From Parabacteroides chongii (GTDB lineage: Bacteria > Bacteroidota > Bacteroidia > Bacteroidales > Tannerellaceae): a stretch of 64,000 bases of DNA. Positions 46,353 to 58,396 of the stretch are shown here, one piece after another. The translations under genes and the position numbers were made by a program. The notes under the pieces were generated by a model that saw only the letters and a list, made by a program, of their open reading frames with translations, did no database searches and had not been told where the DNA came from. How positions within the stretch are numbered: position 1 is the first letter of the stretch; each line of letters begins with the position of its first letter. Location: assembly GCF_029581355.1 (NCBI RefSeq), contig NZ_CP120849.1, positions 3,318,501 to 3,382,500 on the forward strand. The letters run 5' to 3'.

Positions 46353-47459
46353 TTATAATACGGCAGGATAGCAGGGGAGTCCGAATGCTTCGGCTACTGC
46401 CGGATAGACTATTTTTCCTTCTATGATATTCAGTCCGGGATAAAGACTCTTGTCTTCTTTGCAGGCTTCTTTCCATCCTTTATCTGCCAGTTCCAGTACA
46501 TAAGGCAGCGTAGCGTTGGTTAGAGCCAATGTGGAGGTTTGAGGAACGGCACCCGGAATATTGGCTACGCAATAGTGAACGATGTCGTCGACGGTATAGA
46601 CCGGATCGGCATGTGTTGTCGGATGCGAAGTCTCGAAACAACCTCCCTGGTCGATAGCAACGTCTACCAGGACACTGCCCGGCTTCATTCGTTGCAACAT
46701 ATCCTTTGTTATCAGATGAGGTGCTTTGGCACCGGGGATCAGAACGGCACCGATCACAAGGTCGGTGTATGGAAGCTCTGCCTCGATGTTATGGGTTGAA
46801 GAATAAAGTGTTTTTACGTTGGCAGGCATGATCTGCTCCAGGTAACGCAGGCGAGGAAGTGAAATATCGGCTATTGTCACGTCAGCACCGAGACCGGCTG
46901 CCATCAATGCTGCACTGTGTCCGACTATACCTCCTCCTAAAACCAGTACACGGGCCGGTTTTACACCCGGTACGCCCCCCAGGAGGATACCTTTTCCACC
47001 TTGAGGCTTCTCCAGGAAACGGGCACCTTCCTGTATAGACATGCGTCCGGCTACTTCACTCATGGGGATCAGGAGCGGAAGTGTGCCGTCCGGATTTTCC
47101 ACTGTCTCATAAGCCAGGCAGATGGAACCGCTGTCCATCATGGCAAGTGTCAGTTTTTCATCTGAGGCAAAATGGAAGTAGGTAAAGACCAGTTGCCCCT
47201 TTCGTACCAATGAGTATTCAGCGGCAATCGGCTCTTTTACTTTAACGATCATTTCAGCAATCTGGTAAACGTCGCTTATCGACGGGAGAATCTGTGCTCC
47301 GGCTTCTACATAGGCTGAATCAGGAAAACCGCTGTTTTCACCGGCTGTATGTTGTACATACACGGTGTGTCCTCTCTTCACCAATTCTTTAGCTCCGGCA
47401 GGCGTAAGCGCTACACGGTTCTCATTGTTTTTGATTTCTTTGGGAATTCCGATGATCAT
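46353..47459 (-). CDS. ald: Alanine dehydrogenase
   Basis: The enzyme interconverts L-alanine and pyruvate plus ammonia with NAD. The 368-residue protein has the family opening MIIGIPKEIKNNENRVALTP, the substrate residues around VKVKEPIAAEY and FHFAS, and the NAD-binding fold LVLGGGIVGHSAALMAAGLGADV. Length is as usual. It is downstream of the glycerate kinase gene on the same strand (76-bp gap). Confidence 0.95.
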   Translation of the reverse strand: MIIGIPKEIKNNENRVALTPAGAKELVKRGHTVYVQHTAGENSGFPDSAYVEAGAQILPSISDVYQIAEMIVKVKEPIAAEYSLVRKGQLVFTYFHFASDEKLTLAMMDSGSICLAYETVENPDGTLPLLIPMSEVAGRMSIQEGARFLEKPQGGKGILLGGVPGVKPARVLVLGGGIVGHSAALMAAGLGADVTIADISLPRLRYLEQIMPANVKTLYSSTHNIEAELPYTDLVIGAVLIPGAKAPHLITKDMLQRMKPGSVLVDVAIDQGGCFETSHPTTHADPVYTVDDIVHYCVANIPGAVPQTSTLALTNATLPYVLELADKGWKEACKEDKSLYPGLNIIEGKIVYPAVAEAFGLPCYPAVL

Positions 47460-47535
47460 AATGTTAGTCTTTAATAGTTATTATGCTGCAATATACATAT
47501 AAATCTGACATTATGCTGTAAATGAATGCTTTTTA

Positions 47536-48696
47536 TTACTTATTGACAAAAGGATAGTGGCAAAGATGTAGCATATAACAGATTTGTTCTACCGTTCGGC
47601 GGATATTACGGTAGGCGTAGTCGGGCTGCATTGCCTTTTCCAGGGAAATAGGAGCGGGGTGTATAGGGAATATAGCAGACAGACCTGCTTCCCGCAATGC
47701 CTTGTCTGCTGTAGTATCCACTTGTCCGGTGATAGCAATGACAGGAATATGCCGTGAAGCTGCAGCACGGGCAATACCGACCGGCACTTTCCCGAATAAG
47801 GTCTGCCGGTCCATTCTCCCTTCGCCGGTAATCAGGAGATCGGCTCCCTGTATAAGTTCGTCGAAACGAAGATAGTCCATGATAAGCTCGATACCGGAAG
47901 ATATAGTGGCTTGCAGAAAAGCAACGCATCCGCCTCCCATGCCGCCGCCGGCTCCTGATCCGGGGAGATAACTAATATCTTTCCCTGTTGTTTCGAAGAT
48001 AAGTCCGGCAAGATGCTTCATCCCTCTGTCAAGTATCTTGATTTGTTCTTCATCTCCGCCTTTTTGCGGACCGAATATGCAGGCTGCTCCCTGCGGACCA
48101 TAAAAAGGATTGGTTACGTCGGTTGCTATATGAAATGTACAATCCTGTAATTCCGGCAGTTGATTTTGTGTGTCGATATGGCGGATGGCAGAAAGACTTT
48201 TTCCTCCTTTTTCCACTTCTTTTCCCGTATCGTCTGTAAAGCGAACACCTAAAGCTTGCATCATCCCTGTTCCTGCGTCATTTGTGGCACTGCCGCCTAC
48301 ACCGATAATGAAGTTGCGACAGCCCCTCTTTATGGCATCGGCTATCATTTCTCCCGTTCCATAAGTCGTCGTATTCATGATATTTCCCGGTTTCAAGGGA
48401 ATCAGATTCAGTCCGCTGGCAGCCGACATTTCAATGATGGCCGTTCGTCCGTCTCCCGTCATACCGTAACCGGCATGAATGGGTTGCATTAAAGGGTTGT
48501 GCACCGGCAGGGTTATTTTTTTCCCCTGTGTCGCATCTACCAGTGCTTCCACGGTCCCTTCACCGCCATCGGCTATAGGAACTTTGATCACTTCACATTC
48601 GGGCAACGTATTGAATATCCCTTCTTCCACTGCCTTTGCGATGGAAGAGGAGGAGAGGCATCCTTTAAAAGAATCGACGGCGATAACTATTTTCAT
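47536..48696 (-). CDS. glxK: Glycerate kinase (GlxK/GarK family)
   Basis: The enzyme phosphorylates glycerate to 2-phosphoglycerate. The 386-residue protein shows the signature opening MKIVIAVDSFKGCLSS, PIADGGEGTVEAL, GVGGSATNDAGTGMMQALG and the Gly-rich GSGAGGGMGGG. Length matches the family. The gene symbol marks family membership; no glyoxylate or glucarate genes are adjacent. A TATCTTTA sequence at about 48718-48725 (minus strand) may be its -7 element. Confidence 0.92.
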   Translation of the reverse strand: MKIVIAVDSFKGCLSSSSIAKAVEEGIFNTLPECEVIKVPIADGGEGTVEALVDATQGKKITLPVHNPLMQPIHAGYGMTGDGRTAIIEMSAASGLNLIPLKPGNIMNTTTYGTGEMIADAIKRGCRNFIIGVGGSATNDAGTGMMQALGVRFTDDTGKEVEKGGKSLSAIRHIDTQNQLPELQDCTFHIATDVTNPFYGPQGAACIFGPQKGGDEEQIKILDRGMKHLAGLIFETTGKDISYLPGSGAGGGMGGGCVAFLQATISSGIELIMDYLRFDELIQGADLLITGEGRMDRQTLFGKVPVGIARAAASRHIPVIAITGQVDTTADKALREAGLSAIFPIHPAPISLEKAMQPDYAYRNIRRTVEQICYMLHLCHYPFVNK

Positions 48697-48729
48697 TTTC
48701 TATCTGTTTGGATGGGGTAAAGATACAAA

Positions 48730-48760
48730 AAAGGGCAGCTTAACCAGTAAGCTACCCTTT
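48730..48760 (-). terminator. Intrinsic terminator after secA
   Basis: Read on the minus strand, AAAGGGTAGCTTA pairs with TAAGCTGCCCTTT with one mismatch and a 4-nt loop, then runs into a T6 tract. It lies 23 bp past the secA stop. Confidence 0.85.
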
Positions 48761-48782
48761 CTATCTGTTACCTTGTCAGGTT

Positions 48783-52169
<3,387 letters not shown>

Positions 52170-52338
52170 GATATATATTAATTTATTTATTTCGTAAAGT
52201 GATTATTTGTTGACGATCGGATTTAATTGATCACCGGAATGATATACTTCTATCAAACTTCGTGCCAAAATAAAAACCTGTCAATCTTTGTTTATTTTAT
52301 GAGGGAGGTTAACAACAATACCTGTGACCGGCCGGGTC

Positions 52339-53940
52339 TTATTTTTTGGTCGTCAACTCCCAAAGAGGCAAACTTTGGGATGCATTAGGTGGCCGTATCC
52401 TCAGCACATGGGTTACCGTAGGGGCTACCTCTGTGGCTTTTACTTCGCGGTAAATATGTTCCGGCTTGATACCGTTACCAATAAATACAAGCGGAGTAAT
52501 GACTGCGTTGTTACGAATTATTTTAACTTTTTCTTTTGGATTGTCGTTGTTGATGATCCAGCCCGGTTGTAATTCGATGATCAGGTCACCACGTTTCAAG
52601 TGATGGGTTCCCTGACGGAATTTGACGGTTCCTTCATTCCATGCACCGGTTCTCAGGGCATCATCGGTTGTTACATGCTGAACTCCGCTAAATTCCATCA
52701 GGAACTCGGCGGATCTGTTCTGAATCTCCGACAAACTGAGTTTGGCATCTTCAATGGCCTTGCGGTTCAGATATATCTGGTTGTTATAAAATCCTTTAAC
52801 CCAACTGCTCTGTTGACCGTAGATGGCCATCAGGTACATGTTGAGCAATGCTACGCAACGTTTCGGGTGAAATTCACCGCCATTAATCAGTAATCCGTCC
52901 GCATATTCCTCTTCACTGGTATAATAGCCGGAACCGGTAAATACGACCAATGTGTTGGCGAGACCGACTTTCTTGTCGATGGCATCCAGCAACTGCTCGA
53001 TATCCTTATCCAGCTGGTAATAGGTATCCTGAATTTCACGGGTATAATCCTTGCTCATGATACCCTTGTAATTACCCGCATAATAAGTAATCGCCAGCAT
53101 GTCCGGACAACTTCGTGTACCGAATGCCCCGTATTCCAGGAACTGCAATGCCAGTCGGTTGATCTCCTTATTAATGAAAGGTGTTGTTTTCAGCTTCGGA
53201 AAACAATCCGTTGTCTTTTCGTTAAAGGTATATTTGAACGGAATTTCATCCAGCACATAAGGAAATGCATTATACTTATCCAGTGGGAGGGACGGTGTCC
53301 ATACCATCTGATCCAGGCGGGCGGACAATGATTCGACCCCATTGTTATAGCGGTCTACATACCAGGGGATACCTTTATAATAGGTGGTTGTTGCCCATTT
53401 CCCATTCATGTCGTCCATCCAGAATGCACCGTTGGCTGCATGTCCTGCGGAAAGGATCGCACTTTCAGCATCGGGAGCGATCGCATAGACATCACTTCTT
53501 CCTTTGGATGCGATTTTCAGTTCATCTCCGATCGTGGAGCTGAACATCTTTTTGGGAGAATAGTTTTCACGCGTATAATTTCCCAGATAGTCTTTATCGT
53601 ATAGGACGGAAACTTCTTTTTCGTTGTCGAAATCGTAAAACTTATCTCCGGTCACTCCGTGGAAACAAGGATTACTTCCGGTAAACAAGGTCGCAAAAGC
53701 ACTTGCTTGGTTGACATCTGTGAATTCAAATTTGATATTGTTATATACCAAACCCTCGTTCATCAACCGTTTGAAACCACGTTCACCGAATGTATTGTAG
53801 AAATATTCGATATAATCGCCCCTTAACTGATCGACGGTAATACAAACTACAAGTTTGGGGGTACGTTGTTGTGCCTCCAGGTTTGTGACTACCAGGATCG
53901 CGATAAGCGACGTTATTATTTTTCTCATTCGATTCTCCAT
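52339..53940 (-). CDS. PafA-like alkaline phosphatase superfamily protein, probable pseudoenzyme
   Basis: The 533-residue secreted protein has the overall sequence order of PafA-type monoesterases: VVCITVDQLRGDYIEYF, LFTGSNPCFHGVTGDKF, AILSAGHAANGAFWMDD and a GDLIIELQPGWI near the C-terminus. By-eye alignment shows most catalytic positions lost. The nucleophile place aligns to Ala83 or Ser80, not Thr. The DxxxH metal pair falls at Tyr286 and Asn290. The usual ADHG reads GSGY (336-339). The late His before TPLVF is absent. Only Asp37 clearly remains. A signal peptide starts at the first or the second Met (53928). It begins 4 bp after the Lnb-like gene, so the two are probably cotranscribed. 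Confidence 0.8.
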   Translation of the reverse strand: MENRMRKIITSLIAILVVTNLEAQQRTPKLVVCITVDQLRGDYIEYFYNTFGERGFKRLMNEGLVYNNIKFEFTDVNQASAFATLFTGSNPCFHGVTGDKFYDFDNEKEVSVLYDKDYLGNYTRENYSPKKMFSSTIGDELKIASKGRSDVYAIAPDAESAILSAGHAANGAFWMDDMNGKWATTTYYKGIPWYVDRYNNGVESLSARLDQMVWTPSLPLDKYNAFPYVLDEIPFKYTFNEKTTDCFPKLKTTPFINKEINRLALQFLEYGAFGTRSCPDMLAITYYAGNYKGIMSKDYTREIQDTYYQLDKDIEQLLDAIDKKVGLANTLVVFTGSGYYTSEEEYADGLLINGGEFHPKRCVALLNMYLMAIYGQQSSWVKGFYNNQIYLNRKAIEDAKLSLSEIQNRSAEFLMEFSGVQHVTTDDALRTGAWNEGTVKFRQGTHHLKRGDLIIELQPGWIINNDNPKEKVKIIRNNAVITPLVFIGNGIKPEHIYREVKATEVAPTVTHVLRIRPPNASQSLPLWELTTKK

Positions 53941-53944
53941 CTGT

Positions 53945-55126
53945 TCAAATATGTGCCCGCCATCTGTATATACCGTATCCGGAACGTAGCCAAAGCGTGG
54001 CTACAAGCGGGATAAAGGCTATATTTAAGTGTTGTGGGATGAAATACCAACCCGCCAACAGCAGCGTAAGCGCCGCAAAGTTAATAAAATGATAATAATA
54101 TGCAGCCTTTCTGAACTTTTTTACTGCAAACAAAATAACAGCTATCAGGTCGAAAGGTTGTAACCACACGATCGACCAGTTCGGCCGGACGCAGGGATGA
54201 GTCGATATGAAACAGAGGAAAAATAATACCGTACCGGCCACTCCTGCAAGGAAAAAGAGGATGCAGTCCACCAAGCGGAAATAGGTTTTTCTCTGCCATT
54301 CGACAAATGTGATCGACAGTACCAGCAGGAAAATAATCATGCTGCATAACATAGGGGTGAACCACTCTTTCGTCGTGTTAGTATCGTTGATCAGCTCTTC
54401 CGAAAGTCTGTTTGTCTGTTTTATCAGCTTCCGTTCGCTTCCGTCCGGATTGACAATGGTTGCTTTTTCGAATTCATCTTTCAAGTAAACCGGCAGGAAC
54501 ATCATTTCATGTGGGGTGGCGATCCGGTCGGTCGGACTTCCCAATGCCAGGTCGCATCCGAATGTCAGCCATGAGTTATTTCGCGTACAATAATTGATAA
54601 GATCGCGGAATGTCTGCGGTTCGGGCGGATTGTTATATTTAACTTTCCCGTTTACCTGTTCTTCAACGATAGCGACCGGTCGGGTGGCACAATTGTCGAA
54701 AAAGAAATTGTACCGGTAAACGGCGTTCTCCGGCTGTGCATTGACGATCAGTGCATTCCATATCTTATTGATCTCTTCCGGGGTGAGGTTTAGTACCTGC
54801 TCGGTCACTTCGCTTCCCCGCATCTGATATTCTATTATATAATGTGAGAAATTGTACGCAGCCAGTTTATAATCCGTTTCCCCTTTCGTAAAACGATAGA
54901 TGAAGTTCGGTTTCGAAAAGTCGAAAATGCCATAGTTGAATACAGTATCGAGCTTATATAAAGAATCTTTCACCCGTATGGCCGTATGTCCGTACAAGGT
55001 GTACACTTCATCATCGGATGGAGCTGCCGTCAATATGCTGATCTGCGCTTCGTCGCTTAATCTGTATTGCGCCTTTGCCGGGATCAGGCAAAGGAGCAGA
55101 AAAAGCAGAAGCAAGTTCTTTTTCAT
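53945..55126 (-). CDS. DUF4105 / Lnb-like membrane protein (putative lipoprotein N-acyltransferase)
   Basis: The 393-residue protein has a signal peptide (ending IPAKAQ), a periplasmic papain-like Lnb N-terminal domain (about 25-235) and about five C-terminal membrane helices (about 255-393). In the soluble domain, YTLYGHTAIRV carries a conserved His and NFFFDNCATRPVAIVEEQ a conserved Cys, consistent with a Cys-His acyl-transfer site. The DUF4105 family was recently linked to lipoprotein N-acylation in Bacteroides (Lnb), from memory, so that role is plausible here but not shown. It is directly upstream of the PafA-like gene. Confidence 0.82.
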   Translation of the reverse strand: MKKNLLLLFLLLCLIPAKAQYRLSDEAQISILTAAPSDDEVYTLYGHTAIRVKDSLYKLDTVFNYGIFDFSKPNFIYRFTKGETDYKLAAYNFSHYIIEYQMRGSEVTEQVLNLTPEEINKIWNALIVNAQPENAVYRYNFFFDNCATRPVAIVEEQVNGKVKYNNPPEPQTFRDLINYCTRNNSWLTFGCDLALGSPTDRIATPHEMMFLPVYLKDEFEKATIVNPDGSERKLIKQTNRLSEELINDTNTTKEWFTPMLCSMIIFLLVLSITFVEWQRKTYFRLVDCILFFLAGVAGTVLFFLCFISTHPCVRPNWSIVWLQPFDLIAVILFAVKKFRKAAYYYHFINFAALTLLLAGWYFIPQHLNIAFIPLVATLWLRSGYGIYRWRAHI

Positions 55127-55156
55127 ACGATAAATTTTTATCGCACAAAGGTAAAG

Positions 55157-55396
55157 CTATTTTTTAAATAGAGAAACGATCCATAATAAAACGATGGCAC
55201 CGACGGTCGACATGACCAGGCTTCCGATGACTCCGTTCACGCTCAATCCCAGCAGTCCGAATAGCCATCCGCCCAATACACCGCCGATGATACCTACTAT
55301 CAGGTTTACAATCAACCCGAATCCACTTCCCTTTAATATTTTCCCAGCCAGAAAGCCGGCAAGGATACCAATAATAATCGAACCTATAATTCCCAT
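55157..55396 (-). CDS. GlsB/YeaQ/YmgE family membrane protein
   Basis: A 79-residue, Gly-rich hydrophobic protein with three membrane segments: IGSIIIGILAGFLAGKIL, GLIVNLIVGIIGGVLGGWLFGLLGL and GAIVLLWIVSLFKK. This is the transglycosylase-associated/GlsB family, often induced by stress; no molecular activity is established. It lies 30 bp before the DUF4105 gene and may be cotranscribed with it. Confidence 0.88.
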   Translation of the reverse strand: MGIIGSIIIGILAGFLAGKILKGSGFGLIVNLIVGIIGGVLGGWLFGLLGLSVNGVIGSLVMSTVGAIVLLWIVSLFKK

Positions 55397-55453
55397 AATA
55401 ACCTAATTTAGTGTTGTTATTAATAAACAAGGGATCGGGAACTTATGTTTAAA

Positions 55454-56044
55454 TTATTTCTGACGAAATGTGTTTTCATTTAACAAGTAAGAAACATGTG
55501 TACTGCCACCGATACGGATCAGTATCTTTTTTTCCAGATACGATTCCAAGTCGGCTTTCGCCCGGTAGTGGGAGCAAGCGTTCAGTTTTGCATAGGTGGG
55601 TGTTGTGATGGTTTCATGTTCTTTGAAATATTCCCGCATCCGTTCTTCCCGTTTTTGCAGTGGATAGGTTTGTGGTTGTGACTCTTTTTCAAGTTTTGCA
55701 GTGCGTAACTTTTGTTTCAGTTTTTCAGAACACCGGAAGTTTACGCCGTCTACTGTTACCATAAACTTTCCATCCGATTGTTTACGGGTGCGAAGCGCCG
55801 GTGAGAAATAACCTAACTCTTCCAGCTCCACGTGATCCCCGTATCTCAGGGAGAATTCGATATACCATACAAATGAATCCAAAACGGCTTTTACATCGGC
55901 CGACGAAATGGAGGAACGTTGACAGATAACTTTACAAATATCATCCATCTGCCGGGTCTGGCTGGCTGTCGTGCGGGCATGTATCAGCTTTTCTTCGTTG
56001 CCTTTCGGACGCGGTGTTTTGTGTTCTGTGAATCTTATAGCCAT
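55454..56044 (-). CDS. HU-like DNA-binding protein with C-terminal extension
   Basis: The 196-residue protein has an HU/IHF-like domain (about 30-125): ISSADVKAVLDSFVWYIEFSLRYGDHVELEELGYFSPAL, matching the Bacteroidetes HU-family variant rather than classical 90-residue HU. The extra C-terminal part (about 130-196) ends in LIRIGGSTHVSYLLNENTF and may form a second small DNA-binding fold. No restriction, toxin or mobility gene is adjacent. An 88-bp array of palindromic 22-bp units starts 73 bp upstream of its ATG. Confidence 0.8.
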   Translation of the reverse strand: MAIRFTEHKTPRPKGNEEKLIHARTTASQTRQMDDICKVICQRSSISSADVKAVLDSFVWYIEFSLRYGDHVELEELGYFSPALRTRKQSDGKFMVTVDGVNFRCSEKLKQKLRTAKLEKESQPQTYPLQKREERMREYFKEHETITTPTYAKLNACSHYRAKADLESYLEKKILIRIGGSTHVSYLLNENTFRQK

Positions 56045-56411
56045 GTTTTTAATATTAGTTGCTGATGACTTTGTCGGGGCATCAGCATGTTATTCCGGTG
56101 ATCTTTCAAACCATTTGCCTTTCGATAGCTATGGTAAGGCTTTTTGATAGCTATCGTAAGATCTTTCCACAGCTATCGAAAGGCTTTACCATAGCTATCG
56201 AAAGGCAAACAGTTTCAGATACAAATATACAATGGATGAGAAGGAATTGTTCTCTGATAAGGATGTTTTTTATTTATATTGAATGGTTGGCGGTATTCTT
56301 GTTGTTCAAGTATGAAATGTTATATGGTTAAATATTTTTATCCTTTTATTTACGATATATTCGTAATATTATGTAACTTTCGGACGTTTAAAAGAAAACA
56401 TTCCTACTTAT
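56045..56411. other. 367-bp divergent intergenic region with palindromic array
   Basis: This region lies between the HU-like gene (minus) and the propeller lipoprotein gene (plus). It holds the 88-bp repeat at 56118-56205 and an AT-rich stretch with TAACTTTC near 56373, one base from the -7 consensus, as a likely promoter for the lipoprotein gene. No gene was found. Confidence 0.55.
56118..56205. repeat. Four 22-bp palindromic units forming an 88-bp nested inverted repeat
   Basis: Units lie at 56118, 56140, 56162 and 56184, each exactly 22 bp and centred on TAGCTA or CAGCTA. The idealised unit is itself a palindrome, CTTTCGATAG followed by CTATCGAAAG. Beyond that, unit 4 is the reverse complement of unit 1 with one mismatch (21/22), and unit 3 is that of unit 2 at about 17/22, so the whole 88 bp is symmetric about 56161/56162. 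The period equals that of the arrays at 3468-3713. Confidence 0.9.
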
Positions 56412-57566
56412 ATGAAGAATCAAAATTTAATTTTAGTTTTTATCCTGTTAGTAGTAGCAGGATGTGAAAAAAATAAACAACAGGCAGATGATCTCATCAC
56501 TGTTGATGTCACAACAAGCTATCCTAAAAAAGAACTGGTTCTTCAGGATTTTATGGATGTGGAATATATTGCGCTGGAAACCACTGACCAGTTTCTTACG
56601 CAAGGTTTGGTACGAGATGTAGGAAAAGAATACTTATTGGCGACAAATAGAAATAATGATGGGGATATTTTCCTTTTTGACCGAAAAACCGGTAAAGGAG
56701 TAAGGAAGATAAACCGGCAGGGGCAAGGAGCGGAAGAATATACAAGGATGAATGACGTTATTCTTGATGAAAGTAATGGGGAAATATTCGTAAAGTCACA
56801 GGGAAATAAAATTTTAGTGTATGATCTTTACGGAGGATTCAAGCGGTGTTTGAATCTAGGTCGGGAGGTTTCATCTGTTTTCGATTATGACAAAAATAAT
56901 TTAATTTGCTATGATATGTCTGATTATCATAGTAAGGGAAAGGATAGAAGCAAATCATACCATATTATTATATCCAAACAAGATGGAAGTGTTACCCGGG
57001 AAATTTTTATTCCTTTCAAAACGATTAACACGCCGATTGTGGTTGATGGAGATAAATTTATAGCAAGCTATTCTTATCCAATACGTCTGAGCCACGACGC
57101 TTGGACACTGGTGGATACATCTGCCGATACATTGTATCACTATGCACCGGATGGTACATTAATCCCCTTCATTGTAAGAACCCCTTCTGCACATACCATG
57201 CAGCCTGAAGTTTTTCTTTATATGGGTATTTCTACCGACCGCTATCATTTTATGCAAACCCTTAAAAATGTATTTAACTTTGAAAAGGGAAACGGATTCT
57301 ATACGGATGAACTGGTGTACGACAGGGAAGAAAAAGCAATGTTTCAAGTAGCCGTATGCAATGACGACTATGCTGAAAAAAGGACTGTCGCTATGACTGC
57401 TAAGTCGATTAATCGCGAAATCGAAAACGCCACTAGTTTAAATGCATCCCGGCTTGTTGAGATTTACAAGAAAGGCCAACTGAAAGATGGCAAATTGAAA
57501 GAAATTGTCTCGAAGTTGGATGAAGAAGACAATCCGGTGATTATGTTGGTAAAGCAAAAGAAATAG
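56412..57566 (+). CDS. 6-bladed beta-propeller lipoprotein
   Basis: The 384-residue protein has a lipoprotein signal ending at VVAGCEKN (Cys18) and a body of beta strands resembling the Bacteroidetes 6-bladed propeller family: MDVEYIALETTDQFL, IFLFDRKTGKGVRKINRQGQG, and the repeated pattern of DG/YD turns. Many Bacteroidales encode dozens of these, mostly of unknown function, probably surface exposed. No catalytic motif is visible. The Lys- and Asn-rich codon use of this gene (AT-rich) stands out slightly from the neighbours, which may hint at acquisition. Confidence 0.8.
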   Translation: MKNQNLILVFILLVVAGCEKNKQQADDLITVDVTTSYPKKELVLQDFMDVEYIALETTDQFLTQGLVRDVGKEYLLATNRNNDGDIFLFDRKTGKGVRKINRQGQGAEEYTRMNDVILDESNGEIFVKSQGNKILVYDLYGGFKRCLNLGREVSSVFDYDKNNLICYDMSDYHSKGKDRSKSYHIIISKQDGSVTREIFIPFKTINTPIVVDGDKFIASYSYPIRLSHDAWTLVDTSADTLYHYAPDGTLIPFIVRTPSAHTMQPEVFLYMGISTDRYHFMQTLKNVFNFEKGNGFYTDELVYDREEKAMFQVAVCNDDYAEKRTVAMTAKSINREIENATSLNASRLVEIYKKGQLKDGKLKEIVSKLDEEDNPVIMLVKQKK

Positions 57567-57667
57567 GAGTATCTGAAAGTTTTTTTGCTGATTATTTTGC
57601 AGGTTGTACCTTAGTTATGCCTGTTATTTCACCAATTTTGCTTTTCTTTGCGGAAAATTTCAGTCAC

Positions 57668-58396
57668 GTGAATTTAATTATAGAACAAGGAAACACCTCT
57701 TCAAAAGTTGCGGTATACAGCGAGAAGCATATGGAAGCCTCTTTTGTATACAAGAAATTCGATGTTGATGAATTGGAGTCTCTCTTTGGGAAATACGATT
57801 TTGAACATGGAATATTGTCGACTGTGATAGGCCGGAATGAAGAGCTGAATGATTACCTGCGGGGAAAACTTCAGCGGTTCATCTTTTTGGATGAAACGAT
57901 CCGGTTGCCTATTTCGGTTCAATATGAAACGCCTGAAACTTTGGGAAAAGACCGGCTCGCTGCGGCAGTCGGGGCTAATTACCTGGAACCGGGAAAAGAC
58001 CTGCTGGTCATCGACGCTGGCACAGCAATCACTTATGAACTGATCGAAGCTTCGGGTACTTATCTGGGAGGAAATATATCTCCGGGGATGACTACACGTT
58101 TCAAAGCTTTGAATTCTTATACCAAAAAACTACCTTTGGTGACGGAACAGGAGGAGATCCCTTTGTTGGGAACAAATACTGAGAGTGCTATTCAAGCAGG
58201 AGTAGTAAATGGAATAGTCTACGAGATGGATGGATATATCGAGAAGCTACGGATAAAATATCCTAATCTTTTGGTTTTTTTAACAGGTGGTCATTCGTTT
58301 TATTTTGAAAGACGGCTAAAAAACTCCATCTTTGCAGACATTAATTTAGTGTTGACAGGATTAAACAGAATCTTAGAGTATAATGTTGAAGATTAA
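57668..58396 (+). CDS. coaX: Type III pantothenate kinase
   Basis: CoaX phosphorylates pantothenate, the first step to CoA, and complements CoaE encoded elsewhere in the window. I place the start at GTG 57668 (VNLIIEQGNTSSK), giving 242 residues, the usual length; the frame is open for 17 codons upstream but the added residues do not fit the family. Family motifs include LGKDRLAAAVGA, LLVIDAGTAITYEL and GGNISPGM. The first phosphate loop reads IEQGNT where most members have DIGNT, so the usual Asp is Glu. It overlaps the next gene by 14 bp. Confidence 0.93.
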   Translation: MNLIIEQGNTSSKVAVYSEKHMEASFVYKKFDVDELESLFGKYDFEHGILSTVIGRNEELNDYLRGKLQRFIFLDETIRLPISVQYETPETLGKDRLAAAVGANYLEPGKDLLVIDAGTAITYELIEASGTYLGGNISPGMTTRFKALNSYTKKLPLVTEQEEIPLLGTNTESAIQAGVVNGIVYEMDGYIEKLRIKYPNLLVFLTGGHSFYFERRLKNSIFADINLVLTGLNRILEYNVED

